IMG/VR virus record: IMGVR_UViG_3300042691_029660
Span: 1 to 25,695 of that record
Direction: 5' to 3' (one strand)
DNA: 25,695 nt
DNA from: a virus
Part shown: positions 14,558-23,276 of the stretch, one piece after another
Layout: each line of letters begins with the position of its first letter
How positions within the stretch are numbered: the first letter of the stretch is position 1
Notes under the pieces: generated by a model
The model's database searches: none
What the model saw: only the letters and a program-made list of their open reading frames with translations
Told to the model about the DNA's origin: nothing
Position numbers and translations under genes: made by a program

Positions 14558-17050
14558 ATGGCTGAAATAGATGATCTAAAAAAGCGCATAGAAGAACTTG
14601 AAAAGGAAAAAACTTCAAGAAGAACTTCTGAAGAAGCAAATGCTGTTGCTGAAGCAACTCGTCGTGCGGCCATGAGTGCTGAAGACCTAAGTAAAGCCAC
14701 AGAAACTGGCGCACAAAATTATAAAAAAATAGATGAAAATATTAAAACTATAGCAAATAATAAAAAAATAATAATCGATTATGAGCAGATAGAAAGTGAA
14801 CTTGGCGAAGAAAAGCTAAACAGACTAAAAGAAGAGTTTAGAATAAATCAACAAACCTTGTTGCAACTCTTGCAACAACAAAATGGAAGAATAGGCGAAA
14901 ACGAAGAACTTGATAAAAAAATAGAACATCTTGAAAAAATAACAAGATTACAGGGCAAACAGATACAAGATGCCAATAAAGAAAAAGAAATAAAAGAAAA
15001 AACACTTTCAGTTACAAGACAACTTGGAGAAGAACTAAAGAAACAAGTAGAAAATACAGAAAAACATATCATAGAACTTAGCAAGCTAACTGGCGGTTAT
15101 GAAGGTATGTTTGGCATGGTTTCAGAAGCATCAGCACTTATTGCCGCAAATACTCTTGCGACTGGCATAACCATTGAGCAAGGAAGAAAGGCATTTAGTG
15201 CATTAGCAACTGACTTTTTGAATCTTCGTTCATATGGTGCTGATGCAGCGGCAAATATGTCTGTTGTTGCAGCACAAATGGAAAAAGTAGGTATAAGTGG
15301 ACAAATAGCAGGAAAAACATTTGATAGCCTTGTCAATGCAATGGGCAAAACTCCTGTTCAAGCAGGAAAGATACAAGAAAGTTTTGTTCAAATGGCTGCT
15401 AAAAATCGTCTCGCTCTCAACTCAGTAACACAAGCATTTGGCGAAAATTCAAGCCGTTTTGTAGGCTATGGCGAACAAATGACAAAAGTTCTTGATGGAC
15501 TTGCAGAACAGTCTTTACAAACCGGTATTGCAATAGGAAAACTTGTTGGAATAGCACAAGGTTTTGATACATTTGAAGATGCCAGCAGAAAAGTTGGCAA
15601 TCTAAATGCGCTTCTTGGTGGAGATTATTTTAATAGTATAGAGTTATTGACTGCTAGCGATGAAGAAAGAATAAAAATTCTAAAAGAAGGCATTGCTGCA
15701 AGTGGAATACAATTTGAAAGCATGAATCGTTTAGAAAAAATGGCTATTGCTAACGCTGCTGGTATTAGCGATCTAAACGAAGCATCAAAACTATTTGGTC
15801 AAACATCGCTACAAAATACAAAACAACAAGCAGAAGCAGCAGAAGTTCAAAAAACACTTGCCGAACAAGCACAAAGTGCAAGTTTAGCAATGGATAAATT
15901 GAGAAGTATGTTCAATGGACTTATTATAGCAATACAACCAATAACAACTGCTCTTATGTTTATGGTTGATATATTGTCCAAAGTTGTTCAAGGAATAAAT
16001 TCTGTTGCAGAAACTTTCACAGGAAGTAGTAAGGCAGCAGCACTTATAACATCTTCTTTGGTTCTTGTAATATATCGTTTTAGTGTTCTTGGTAGAGTGA
16101 TTGGTTTTGTTGCCAAGGGTATAATGGGTAGTTTAGTATCTGCTTTTAGTTCTCTTACTGCTTCTGCTCCTGCTGCTGGTGCTTCTGTTGGTGGTGCTAT
16201 AGAAACAGTAGGTAAGGCGGCGAAATCCGTAACTAAAGAGATACTTTACCTTGGAGGTGCAATATTTTTAATTGGCGCTGGCATAGGTATTGCAGCACTT
16301 GGTTTTTCTAAACTTGTTCTTGCCTTCAAAGAACTTGGTAGCGAGCAAGCATCATCCGCAATGTGGTCTATTATTGCAATAATGACTGGATTTACAATAA
16401 TGGTTGTTTCACTTGCAGCAGTTGCTTATTTTGCCACACCTGCCATAGCCGGATTAGCAGGTGCTTTTTTGGCTCTTGGTGGCGCTGTTGCTCTTATTGG
16501 TGCTGGCATAGGTATTGCTGCGGCAGGTATTGGTTATATGGTGGATAATATGGCTGATCTTGTTGATTCTTTTTCTAAACTAAATGCAGATGAAGTAGGT
16601 AAGTTTACTTCTCTTTTCTCCGATGAAAATATAAAACAAGTTGAAAAGTTTGCCGAAGCAATAAGCAAACTAAACGATCCATTCAATACTCTCAATAATA
16701 ACTTGAAGTCTATTGTAACAAATCTTACTACAATGGTTCCCGATATGAGCCTACAAGTATCTGCTACTCCTGTAAGTTTAGCAACTGCTGCAGCAGGTTT
16801 AGAATCAGTTACAAATACAACAAACTCTGTAATAAACAATACAAGAAATACTTCAGCACAAACTCTTATACCAGCACAACAAACAACTGCTTTTGTTCCT
16901 CTTGTTGTTCAAATAGATAAAAAAACAATAATAGAAATATTAAAAGAAGATGTAAAGAACATTGCTAAAGGTGAAGCACTTGATACTCTTGATGCAGTTG
17001 GTGTAACTCAATCAGCATTTTATGCTATAAACAGAGTTTCAAATCCATAA
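14558..17050 (+). CDS. tail tape measure protein
   Basis: An 830-residue protein that sets tail length and is ejected ahead of the DNA. Residues 1-20 and about 75-175 are charged coiled coil. Residues 175-420 form an Ala/Gly-rich helical region with TMP-type sequence (GYEGMFGMVSEASALIAANTL). Hydrophobic, probably membrane-inserting stretches are at about 450-475, 493-530, 560-590 and 602-660, including two near copies of GAGIGIAA. The C-terminal tail is Thr/Asn-rich. T4's tape measure (gp29) has 590 residues; at roughly 0.15 nm per residue this one would fit a tail of about 120 nm (estimate). The tube, gp26-like and baseplate neighbours fit. The Shine-Dalgarno (GGGAA) is weak. Confidence 0.85.
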   Translation: MAEIDDLKKRIEELEKEKTSRRTSEEANAVAEATRRAAMSAEDLSKATETGAQNYKKIDENIKTIANNKKIIIDYEQIESELGEEKLNRLKEEFRINQQTLLQLLQQQNGRIGENEELDKKIEHLEKITRLQGKQIQDANKEKEIKEKTLSVTRQLGEELKKQVENTEKHIIELSKLTGGYEGMFGMVSEASALIAANTLATGITIEQGRKAFSALATDFLNLRSYGADAAANMSVVAAQMEKVGISGQIAGKTFDSLVNAMGKTPVQAGKIQESFVQMAAKNRLALNSVTQAFGENSSRFVGYGEQMTKVLDGLAEQSLQTGIAIGKLVGIAQGFDTFEDASRKVGNLNALLGGDYFNSIELLTASDEERIKILKEGIAASGIQFESMNRLEKMAIANAAGISDLNEASKLFGQTSLQNTKQQAEAAEVQKTLAEQAQSASLAMDKLRSMFNGLIIAIQPITTALMFMVDILSKVVQGINSVAETFTGSSKAAALITSSLVLVIYRFSVLGRVIGFVAKGIMGSLVSAFSSLTASAPAAGASVGGAIETVGKAAKSVTKEILYLGGAIFLIGAGIGIAALGFSKLVLAFKELGSEQASSAMWSIIAIMTGFTIMVVSLAAVAYFATPAIAGLAGAFLALGGAVALIGAGIGIAAAGIGYMVDNMADLVDSFSKLNADEVGKFTSLFSDENIKQVEKFAEAISKLNDPFNTLNNNLKSIVTNLTTMVPDMSLQVSATPVSLATAAAGLESVTNTTNSVINNTRNTSAQTLIPAQQTTAFVPLVVQIDKKTIIEILKEDVKNIAKGEALDTLDAVGVTQSAFYAINRVSNP

Positions 17051-17062
17051 GGCTAAATAAAA

Positions 17063-17803
17063 ATGACAATAAATCCGCCAAATACAAACGATAAAGCAAA
17101 AGTTATCATAACTTCCTTGATAACGGGAGAGCCAATATCATTTTTTCCTTATGATTTTGAGTTTGATGATATTTTTAGACCAGAATGGGGAACATATGAT
17201 GGATTTGGCAGAATGGACCCTGTTATGACATACAAAAGAACTTCCAGAACTGCCACGCTTAGTTTCAATGTTGTTGCTGAAAACTCACAACAAGCACAAA
17301 TTAATTTTAGTTCTCTTCAAAGACTGATACAAGGTCTTTATCCAAGATATAAGTCTCCAAGTTTTGTTGGTAATACTGGCGATTTGGAAGAAAAGAAGAA
17401 ACAATTATCAGAAGATTTGTCGGCTATTAATAACATTCGCGTAAATAATATAGACGACCCAATATCGGACTTGATAAATACAACAATAAAACAAGAAATT
17501 CAAACAATAGAACAACAAATAACTAACATTAATGCGAATGCCGCAGAACAAAATTCACTTGTAGAAACATTTGGTATAGGTGTTATTGATCGTTCACCAT
17601 TGTTCAAAATAAGTTTTATGAATCTTCTAAACAGTGACCAATATGTTATAGCAGTAACTAACTTCAAGCACAAAATGAAGTTTGACGCTGCAGATACATC
17701 GCTTGATTTAAATGGCAAAGCAATACCTGGTGAGTTTAATATAAGTATGTCATTCACAATACTCCACACATATGTTCCAGGCAAGCAACAAAATTATAAC
17801 TAA
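17063..17803 (+). CDS. baseplate-to-tube junction protein (gp48/gp54-like, tentative)
   Basis: A 246-residue protein. The N-terminal half has VIITSLITGEPISFFPYDFEF, then FGRMDPVMTYKRTSRTATLSFNVVAEN and FSSLQRLIQGLYPRYKSPSFVG. A charged helical insert covers about 108-165. The second half has DRSPLFKISFMNLL, YVIAVTNFKHKMKFD and PGEFNISMSFTILHTYVPG. The layout, a strand-rich fold with an insert and a closing strand pair, resembles tube-initiator proteins (T4 gp48/gp54) that cap the baseplate and start tube polymerisation. Position straight after the tape measure and before a LysM-like baseplate protein supports this. The assignment is from context and fold impression, not a clear motif. Confidence 0.4.
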   Translation: MTINPPNTNDKAKVIITSLITGEPISFFPYDFEFDDIFRPEWGTYDGFGRMDPVMTYKRTSRTATLSFNVVAENSQQAQINFSSLQRLIQGLYPRYKSPSFVGNTGDLEEKKKQLSEDLSAINNIRVNNIDDPISDLINTTIKQEIQTIEQQITNINANAAEQNSLVETFGIGVIDRSPLFKISFMNLLNSDQYVIAVTNFKHKMKFDAADTSLDLNGKAIPGEFNISMSFTILHTYVPGKQQNYN

Positions 17804-17819
17804 CACTTGGTAATAAAAA

Positions 17820-18161
17820 ATGAGTATAAATAGATACAATAATAGAAGAATAAAATACAACCAAAGTGAACTAATACAAAAAATATTAGATATAAAAAAT
17901 ATTGACGGTATTAGACATTATGTTTCACCAACATTAAAAATACCAACTTATTTAGATAGAATAAATATAAAAACTGTTGGCTTGGTGTGGAAAAGAGGAG
18001 ATCGTCTTTCAAAATATGCTGAAAGATATTATTTAGATCCTCAACTTTGGTGGGTTATAGCAATGTATAATAATAAACCAACAGACGCTCATTTTACAAT
18101 AGGTGATGTATTTTATATACCCACAGATCTAAACAATCTTTTTCAATTTGCGGAAGTGTGA
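17820..18161 (+). CDS. 53: LysM-like baseplate protein (gp53-like)
   Basis: A 113-residue protein. The C-terminal half (about 50-104) has GLVWKRGDRLSKYAERYYLDPQLWWVIAMYNN and IGDVFYIPT, a LysM-type fold (W..GD.L..IA..YY.D..LWW.IA..N, ending in G....IP). T4 baseplate wedge protein gp53 and the tail-completion proteins of other phages carry this module. It either binds peptidoglycan or, as in gp53, fastens neighbouring wedges. T4 gp53 is 196 residues, so this is a short form. It lies 17 bases after the junction-like gene and three bases before the next. Confidence 0.65.
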   Translation: MSINRYNNRRIKYNQSELIQKILDIKNIDGIRHYVSPTLKIPTYLDRINIKTVGLVWKRGDRLSKYAERYYLDPQLWWVIAMYNNKPTDAHFTIGDVFYIPTDLNNLFQFAEV

Positions 18162-18164
18162 TAT

Positions 18165-20780
18165 ATGAGCGAAGAAGATCAAAAGCAATATTATCGTAGA
18201 ATATCAGATCAAGCAACACTTATTCAAAATATTGATAAGTTGCGAATATCTCAGTTTAATAATACTGTATCGGTAACAGAAACCTATGTAAATCCACCAA
18301 ATAGTGTTTATGTTACTGGTTTAGAAATATCAAGTGCAGATAAAAAAGAAGTAGATGGTATATCTGTAAACAAACTTTATAACTTCGAAAAATTTATAGA
18401 AGAGTATAACAAACTTGGCCCTGCCTCACTTTCTCTTTTGAATCCATATATTGAAATATATAAAATATATGAAGATGGACTTGAAAATGTTATACCTTTT
18501 AATAACTTTTTTCCCAAATCAGCATTAGACGCTATTACATCTGGAAAATCAGACCGTGGCTATCAAGCAAATATACAAAGTGTAAAAATAGCTTCACAAG
18601 GTAAAGATACAGCTACAGCATTTATTTATACAGTTCAAATGAACTTTATTTTTGATTCAGTTCAAACTCTTTTCAATGATAACTCTCGCTATATAGAACT
18701 TTTCAACCCTCCTAAAAAACTGAAATATAAAAGAGGCGATGGAGATCAAAAGTATTATCAAATAAAATTGAAGTTTGGCTGGAAAATAGACCCCCCAGAA
18801 CAAATACTGAATAACAACTTGAACCCAGTTTCTGTTAAAGAATTTGCCAATTCATCTGGCAGTGAAATATTTTTGAACTATATAAAACATAATATTGGTA
18901 TAAATGAAGATGGTTCTGTAACGCTAATGGTTGAATACGTTGGTTCTCTTGAAATGGAAGCAAGAAACCCAAATAAATTTTCAGTATTGTCCGATGAATC
19001 AATAGAAAATCTAAAAGAAATACAAGAAAAAATAGATCTTATTAGTGAGTCATTAAAAGATAAAGGTCTAAAACACGAACCTGTATATAAAGATGATGGT
19101 TCAATTGAAAAAGTAAAAATACTTGATAATGACGGAAAAGAAATAGAAAAACCAAGAAGCGAAGCAACAGAACTTGAAAGATTGTATGCAGATAAAAAAA
19201 AGAATGAAGGAAATAATGAAAAAAACTTCAAAGAAGGTATAATAAACAATATATTAAAACAATTTGGCAGCGATTTACAGCAAGGACTAAACTATGCAGG
19301 TAAATTTCCAGTTTTTTTAATAAATGAAAATATATATCTTCAAAAAAGACAATTACTTGAATCAAGTGGAGTTGGTCCACTAGAAGCCAGCAATAAACAA
19401 CAACAAATAATAAAACTTGAAAATATAGAGTCTAATACAAAACTTGATACAGGTTTTACTTTTGATAAATTCTCTGAAAATATTGACACAAAAAACTACC
19501 TAAACAAACTTGAATTTCCCGAATCGGCTACCACAATAGCAGGAAATTTGCTTGGTGGAGAAAAAGTTGGCTTACGGTCTGATCAAAAATATTATAGAAT
19601 ACCATTTTTTACATTTCGTAACTTATTAAAGTCACTTCAAGCCTTATATGGTAAAGATAATAAAGAAAGTGAATTTATTATACTTGGAACTGAAATATTT
19701 ATTTCCAGTTTCAAAACAGGTGAACTAATAGACCCAAAAACTCTTAGTGAAAATTCTGAATATAAAATCATGATTGATAATGGTCTTAGCCTTGGTAAAG
19801 GTAATGTGGCACTTATAGAAAGTAAACTCAAACAAATAAACATTTTAGATATTCCAATAGCACTTTCAACATTTAAATATTGGTTCAACAAAAACATAAG
19901 TTCTCAAAACTTGACACAAATGAGTTTGATGACATTTTTGAATCTTTGCATAAATGAACTTCTTGTAGCGTGTGTAAACCCAGTAAACAATGAATATGTT
20001 CCAAAGCAAAATATAACTTTTAAAATATCAATGGATAAAATATCAATTGATAAAAATAGTCCTTTATTAGCAAAAATAAAAGATAATCAAAATTCTTATA
20101 AAAACATATCTTTGGGAGGTGGTGAAACACTTGTTAGCACAGAACAAACAACCAAGCAAAGCGATATTATAAAGAAAAATATTATACTATTTTATGCCGC
20201 TCCAAAACATAATACAAGAGTTAGCAATATAGCAAAAGACATTAAAGATGGTATACCTCATTTCTTTTATGGACAAAATAAAGGGATTGTAAACAAGATA
20301 AACTTTCGTGAAGAAAATATACCATTTTTCAAAGAAGCAAATATTCAATCACAAGTTGATAGAAAACCATGGCGACCAGGTGTGTTTCTTAGAGGAAAAT
20401 ACAATGTAACAATAGAAACTCTTGGAACTGTAAACTTTCGTGTTGGTAGTATGATATATGTTTCTCCTTCCTTTCCCGGAGTTCTAAATACGGCAGAGCC
20501 AATACAATATGGTATTGGTGGTTATTTTATCATAGTATCAATAAGTACACAAATAGAGTCAGGTAAATATATAACAACACTTGAAGCAAACTGGGTTGCA
20601 ACAGGAACTGGAGAATATACCGATCTAAGTCACCTACCTTTCAAAGTTGTCACACTTCCAAAACCACTAGCAGATATACAAGCAGAACAAGAAGCGGCGA
20701 AAATAAGCACTCCACAATCTATGGAGAAAACTGAATCAAAAAATGCTGAAAGCCCTAGTGTTAGACGGGGTTCAATATGA
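18165..20780 (+). CDS. large baseplate hub-like protein
   Basis: An 871-residue protein without a clear single family match. The N-terminal quarter is beta-rich (YIEIYKIYEDGLENVIPF, SVKIASQGKDTATAFIYTVQMNFIFDSVQTLF), in keeping with a tube-like hub domain. Residues about 285-345 are a highly charged, low-complexity helix. The C-terminal 130 residues (RGKYNVTIETLGTVNFRVGSMIYVSPSFPG, then GIGGYFIIVSISTQIESGKYITTLEANW) resemble the closing barrel of hub proteins such as T4 gp27 or Mu gp44, where a short loop enters a strand with the I.(S/T)..I..G.Y.T.LE... pattern. Its place among baseplate genes fits a hub. No lysozyme or spike motif is visible. It has no Shine-Dalgarno and probably relies on translation of the gene three bases upstream. 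Confidence 0.45.
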   Translation: MSEEDQKQYYRRISDQATLIQNIDKLRISQFNNTVSVTETYVNPPNSVYVTGLEISSADKKEVDGISVNKLYNFEKFIEEYNKLGPASLSLLNPYIEIYKIYEDGLENVIPFNNFFPKSALDAITSGKSDRGYQANIQSVKIASQGKDTATAFIYTVQMNFIFDSVQTLFNDNSRYIELFNPPKKLKYKRGDGDQKYYQIKLKFGWKIDPPEQILNNNLNPVSVKEFANSSGSEIFLNYIKHNIGINEDGSVTLMVEYVGSLEMEARNPNKFSVLSDESIENLKEIQEKIDLISESLKDKGLKHEPVYKDDGSIEKVKILDNDGKEIEKPRSEATELERLYADKKKNEGNNEKNFKEGIINNILKQFGSDLQQGLNYAGKFPVFLINENIYLQKRQLLESSGVGPLEASNKQQQIIKLENIESNTKLDTGFTFDKFSENIDTKNYLNKLEFPESATTIAGNLLGGEKVGLRSDQKYYRIPFFTFRNLLKSLQALYGKDNKESEFIILGTEIFISSFKTGELIDPKTLSENSEYKIMIDNGLSLGKGNVALIESKLKQINILDIPIALSTFKYWFNKNISSQNLTQMSLMTFLNLCINELLVACVNPVNNEYVPKQNITFKISMDKISIDKNSPLLAKIKDNQNSYKNISLGGGETLVSTEQTTKQSDIIKKNIILFYAAPKHNTRVSNIAKDIKDGIPHFFYGQNKGIVNKINFREENIPFFKEANIQSQVDRKPWRPGVFLRGKYNVTIETLGTVNFRVGSMIYVSPSFPGVLNTAEPIQYGIGGYFIIVSISTQIESGKYITTLEANWVATGTGEYTDLSHLPFKVVTLPKPLADIQAEQEAAKISTPQSMEKTESKNAESPSVRRGSI

Positions 20781-22051
20781 AAATAAAAAACACAGACAAC
20801 AAATACCTAAAAAGTATAAACGACACAGCAACGCAGACAAAATATTTCTCAGATGATCCGTTGCATTCCATAATACCGCAAGCAAACAACAAGTCAAATG
20901 CTTTGTCTATGTATTTGAATAGACTAAACTATGAAATACAGTTTGATCGTGTTTTGCCAGTAATGTCACTCAAACCAGAAAACTTCAAAGACTTTATATA
21001 TACAGATCAGCTATATGGTAAAATAAATACAAATAGTGATATTATCAATATAAACGAACAAGAACTGAAGTCTTTATCTGCAAAACAAACACTTAGCCTT
21101 GTTGCTCCTGCAGCCGATGCTTTCAACGAACTTTTCGTAAGGCACAAAAATCTGCTTGACAAGCAAGTTATAGATAGTAAAAGTGTGTTTGCTGACATAA
21201 CCCCTCAAAAAGCTTTTATATCACCTAACTTGCAACATAATGAATATCTAAATGTTTATTTTAATAACTTTTATAACTTTATAAACGAAAACGATCTAAA
21301 TAAAAAAATAACTGATTTTCATAGTTTTATAAAGTATTTTATAGTCTTTTATAATACAAGAGAAAGAATAATAAACAGAACTACATTTATAAAAACTAAA
21401 ATGTGTAGTCCTCTCACTACTGGACTTGTTGTAGAAATAGCAGATCACAAACATGGCGACGATAGAGAAGTTTACACAAAATATATTCAAGATCCTTCTT
21501 TCCCAATATTTGACACCCTCACAAAGCAATATGGGTTTGTAATGGATAAACACTCTCCATGGAGACTTGTATTTGACATTGCCGGCGCTAATGCACAACC
21601 TTATTTGGTTAGATACAATATATCAAGCACAGAAGAGTATTTCAATCAGTTTTATTATTACACTGACTATTTCAACTATGAAAACTTAAAAATAAACTTA
21701 CTAAACTTGTATAACTTTATTGTAAAAGAAAAGCCAATATTTAGAGATGTAAAAACAAAGTCAGTAAATGGTAAAGTGTGTATAAGTAAAGTTTTTATAG
21801 AAAGAAACTTTATTATATATGACGATCTGTTCCAAAATATATCAGAAGAAGATATGCTAAAAATATATGCATACACTATTTGTTGTGAAAATAACATGAT
21901 CTCAACACAAACTCAGTTTGAAACACTGTTTGCTGAAATGATGACAATAAAAAGATATTTCAATGATTTTGAAGCATTTGATTTTCTAAATAAACAAAGA
22001 AAAGAACTCAGTCAAACAGGAACAAACACTTTCACAAAGAACTTTTTCTGA
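20777..22051 (+). CDS. unrecognised virion-associated protein
   Basis: A 424-residue protein that I do not recognise. Its ATG overlaps the stop of the hub-like gene (ATGA at 20777-20780), so the two are translationally coupled and the product is probably used with it. It is unusually rich in Asn, Tyr and Phe (for example YFNQFYYYTDYFNYENLKINLLNLYNF split across about 288-314). There are no membrane spans, signal peptide or catalytic motif. GFVMDKHSPWRLVFDIAGA (about 253-271) is the segment most likely to be a conserved core. It is the last gene of the structural block, followed by a change of promoter type. A baseplate wedge or cell-contact role is a guess from position. Confidence 0.55.
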   Translation: MKIKNTDNKYLKSINDTATQTKYFSDDPLHSIIPQANNKSNALSMYLNRLNYEIQFDRVLPVMSLKPENFKDFIYTDQLYGKINTNSDIININEQELKSLSAKQTLSLVAPAADAFNELFVRHKNLLDKQVIDSKSVFADITPQKAFISPNLQHNEYLNVYFNNFYNFINENDLNKKITDFHSFIKYFIVFYNTRERIINRTTFIKTKMCSPLTTGLVVEIADHKHGDDREVYTKYIQDPSFPIFDTLTKQYGFVMDKHSPWRLVFDIAGANAQPYLVRYNISSTEEYFNQFYYYTDYFNYENLKINLLNLYNFIVKEKPIFRDVKTKSVNGKVCISKVFIERNFIIYDDLFQNISEEDMLKIYAYTICCENNMISTQTQFETLFAEMMTIKRYFNDFEAFDFLNKQRKELSQTGTNTFTKNFF

Positions 22052-22053
22052 TC

Positions 22054-22082
22054 TTGACTTCTTCCACAGATCGCGATAGGTT
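22054..22082 (+). promoter_or_regulatory. weak sigma70-like promoter before DNA polymerase
   Basis: TTGACT, 17 bases, then TAGGTT. The -35 is good (5/6) but the -10 is poor (3/6). The distance to ATG 22092 is only nine bases, which would leave a very short leader. Its placement at the change from structural to replication genes favours a real promoter; the poor -10 argues against. Confidence 0.3.
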
Positions 22083-22091
22083 TGTGGCACT

Positions 22092-23276
22092 ATGACTTTT
22101 TTGACCCTTGATGATAAAGAAGAATGCGTTGGCTACTACCATGATGGAAAACTGGTGTTTGGTGAACCGATACCACAGCACTTGGATAAAACTTGGAAGT
22201 ATCACACTTATCTAAAAAATAAAAACATCAAATGCGCCAACATCTTTGTCGCCGGCAAAGAATACGATGAAGTATGTCCAGAACATCTCCAAGAAGAATG
22301 GAAGGCTCTAAACACAAAAGCAAAAGCATTTATTCGTAGTTTTATTGAATCAAAAGTTTCACTAAAACAAAACTGCTTTTTTGATCTTGTTCCGCAAAAG
22401 TTTTTAGCAGATTATTGTGAAATAAAGTGTCAAATATCAAACTGGGTATTTGAAAACATCCCAGAACCACAAGATTACCAGTTCAAACTGGAGCTTGAAA
22501 TGTTGATCACTGAAATGCGAAAGCAAAAAATAAGTTTTGATGAAGAAGAAATAAAAAACAACTTACATGATATAAAAACAAAAGAGTTTTATCAAACTTA
22601 CGGTCAAAAAGACAACTATATCAATTATAACCAGTTTTCTTCAAAGACTGGCCGGCTAACAACAGAAGAAAAAAGTTTTCCTATTCTAAATCTATCAAAA
22701 AATTTGAGATCATATATCAAAGCAGATAATGACTTTTTGTTAGATATTGATTATAACGCTGCCGAGGTGCGTGTATTTCTCGCATTAGGCGGCGCAAAAC
22801 AGCCCACAAGCGACATTCATGAGTGGAACATGGATAAGTTTGGGTACAGCACCAGAACGCTTGCTAAAAACGATTTTATCTCTTGGTTATATGGCAAGAA
22901 AAACGATAGAGAAGCAGAGTTTCGTAAATATTATAACGCAGACAAAATAAAAAGCAAATATTGGGATGGTAATAGCGTTACAAATTATTATGGCAGAAAC
23001 ATACAGGCAGATGATTTCCATGCAATAAATTATATGGTTCAAAGCACAACAGCAGATATGGCGTTACGACAAGTGTTGAAGATAAATGAAATATTAAAAG
23101 GCTATGAATCAAAAATAAAAATGGTTATACATGACAATATTGTTATTGATATGAAAAAAGAAGAAAAACACCTAATAAAAAGTATTGTTGATACTTACAA
23201 TAATACAGACTTTGGTAAGTTCAAGTCTTCTATAAGAATAGGTAAAAATCTTGGAAATATGAGGAATATACTATGA
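22092..23276 (+). CDS. compact family A DNA polymerase (no exonuclease domain)
   Basis: A 394-residue protein with the family A polymerase motifs in order. TGRLTTEEKSFPILNLS (186-202) is the TGRLSS..PNLQN region. Motif A is DIDYNAAEVRVF (218-229) with catalytic D220. Motif B is R255...K259.......Y267 G268. N313..VQ317...AD321 is the Q-helix motif. Motif C is VIHDNIVID (345-353) with catalytic D348, where the usual Glu after Asp is Asn. Position +8 from R255, normally Phe or Tyr (E. coli F762), is Ile. Residues 1-130 carry no DxE exonuclease motif and are unassigned. At 394 residues it is far shorter than T7 (704) or Pol I. T4 itself uses a family B enzyme. The start has no clear Shine-Dalgarno. 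Confidence 0.82.
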   Translation: MTFLTLDDKEECVGYYHDGKLVFGEPIPQHLDKTWKYHTYLKNKNIKCANIFVAGKEYDEVCPEHLQEEWKALNTKAKAFIRSFIESKVSLKQNCFFDLVPQKFLADYCEIKCQISNWVFENIPEPQDYQFKLELEMLITEMRKQKISFDEEEIKNNLHDIKTKEFYQTYGQKDNYINYNQFSSKTGRLTTEEKSFPILNLSKNLRSYIKADNDFLLDIDYNAAEVRVFLALGGAKQPTSDIHEWNMDKFGYSTRTLAKNDFISWLYGKKNDREAEFRKYYNADKIKSKYWDGNSVTNYYGRNIQADDFHAINYMVQSTTADMALRQVLKINEILKGYESKIKMVIHDNIVIDMKKEEKHLIKSIVDTYNNTDFGKFKSSIRIGKNLGNMRNIL

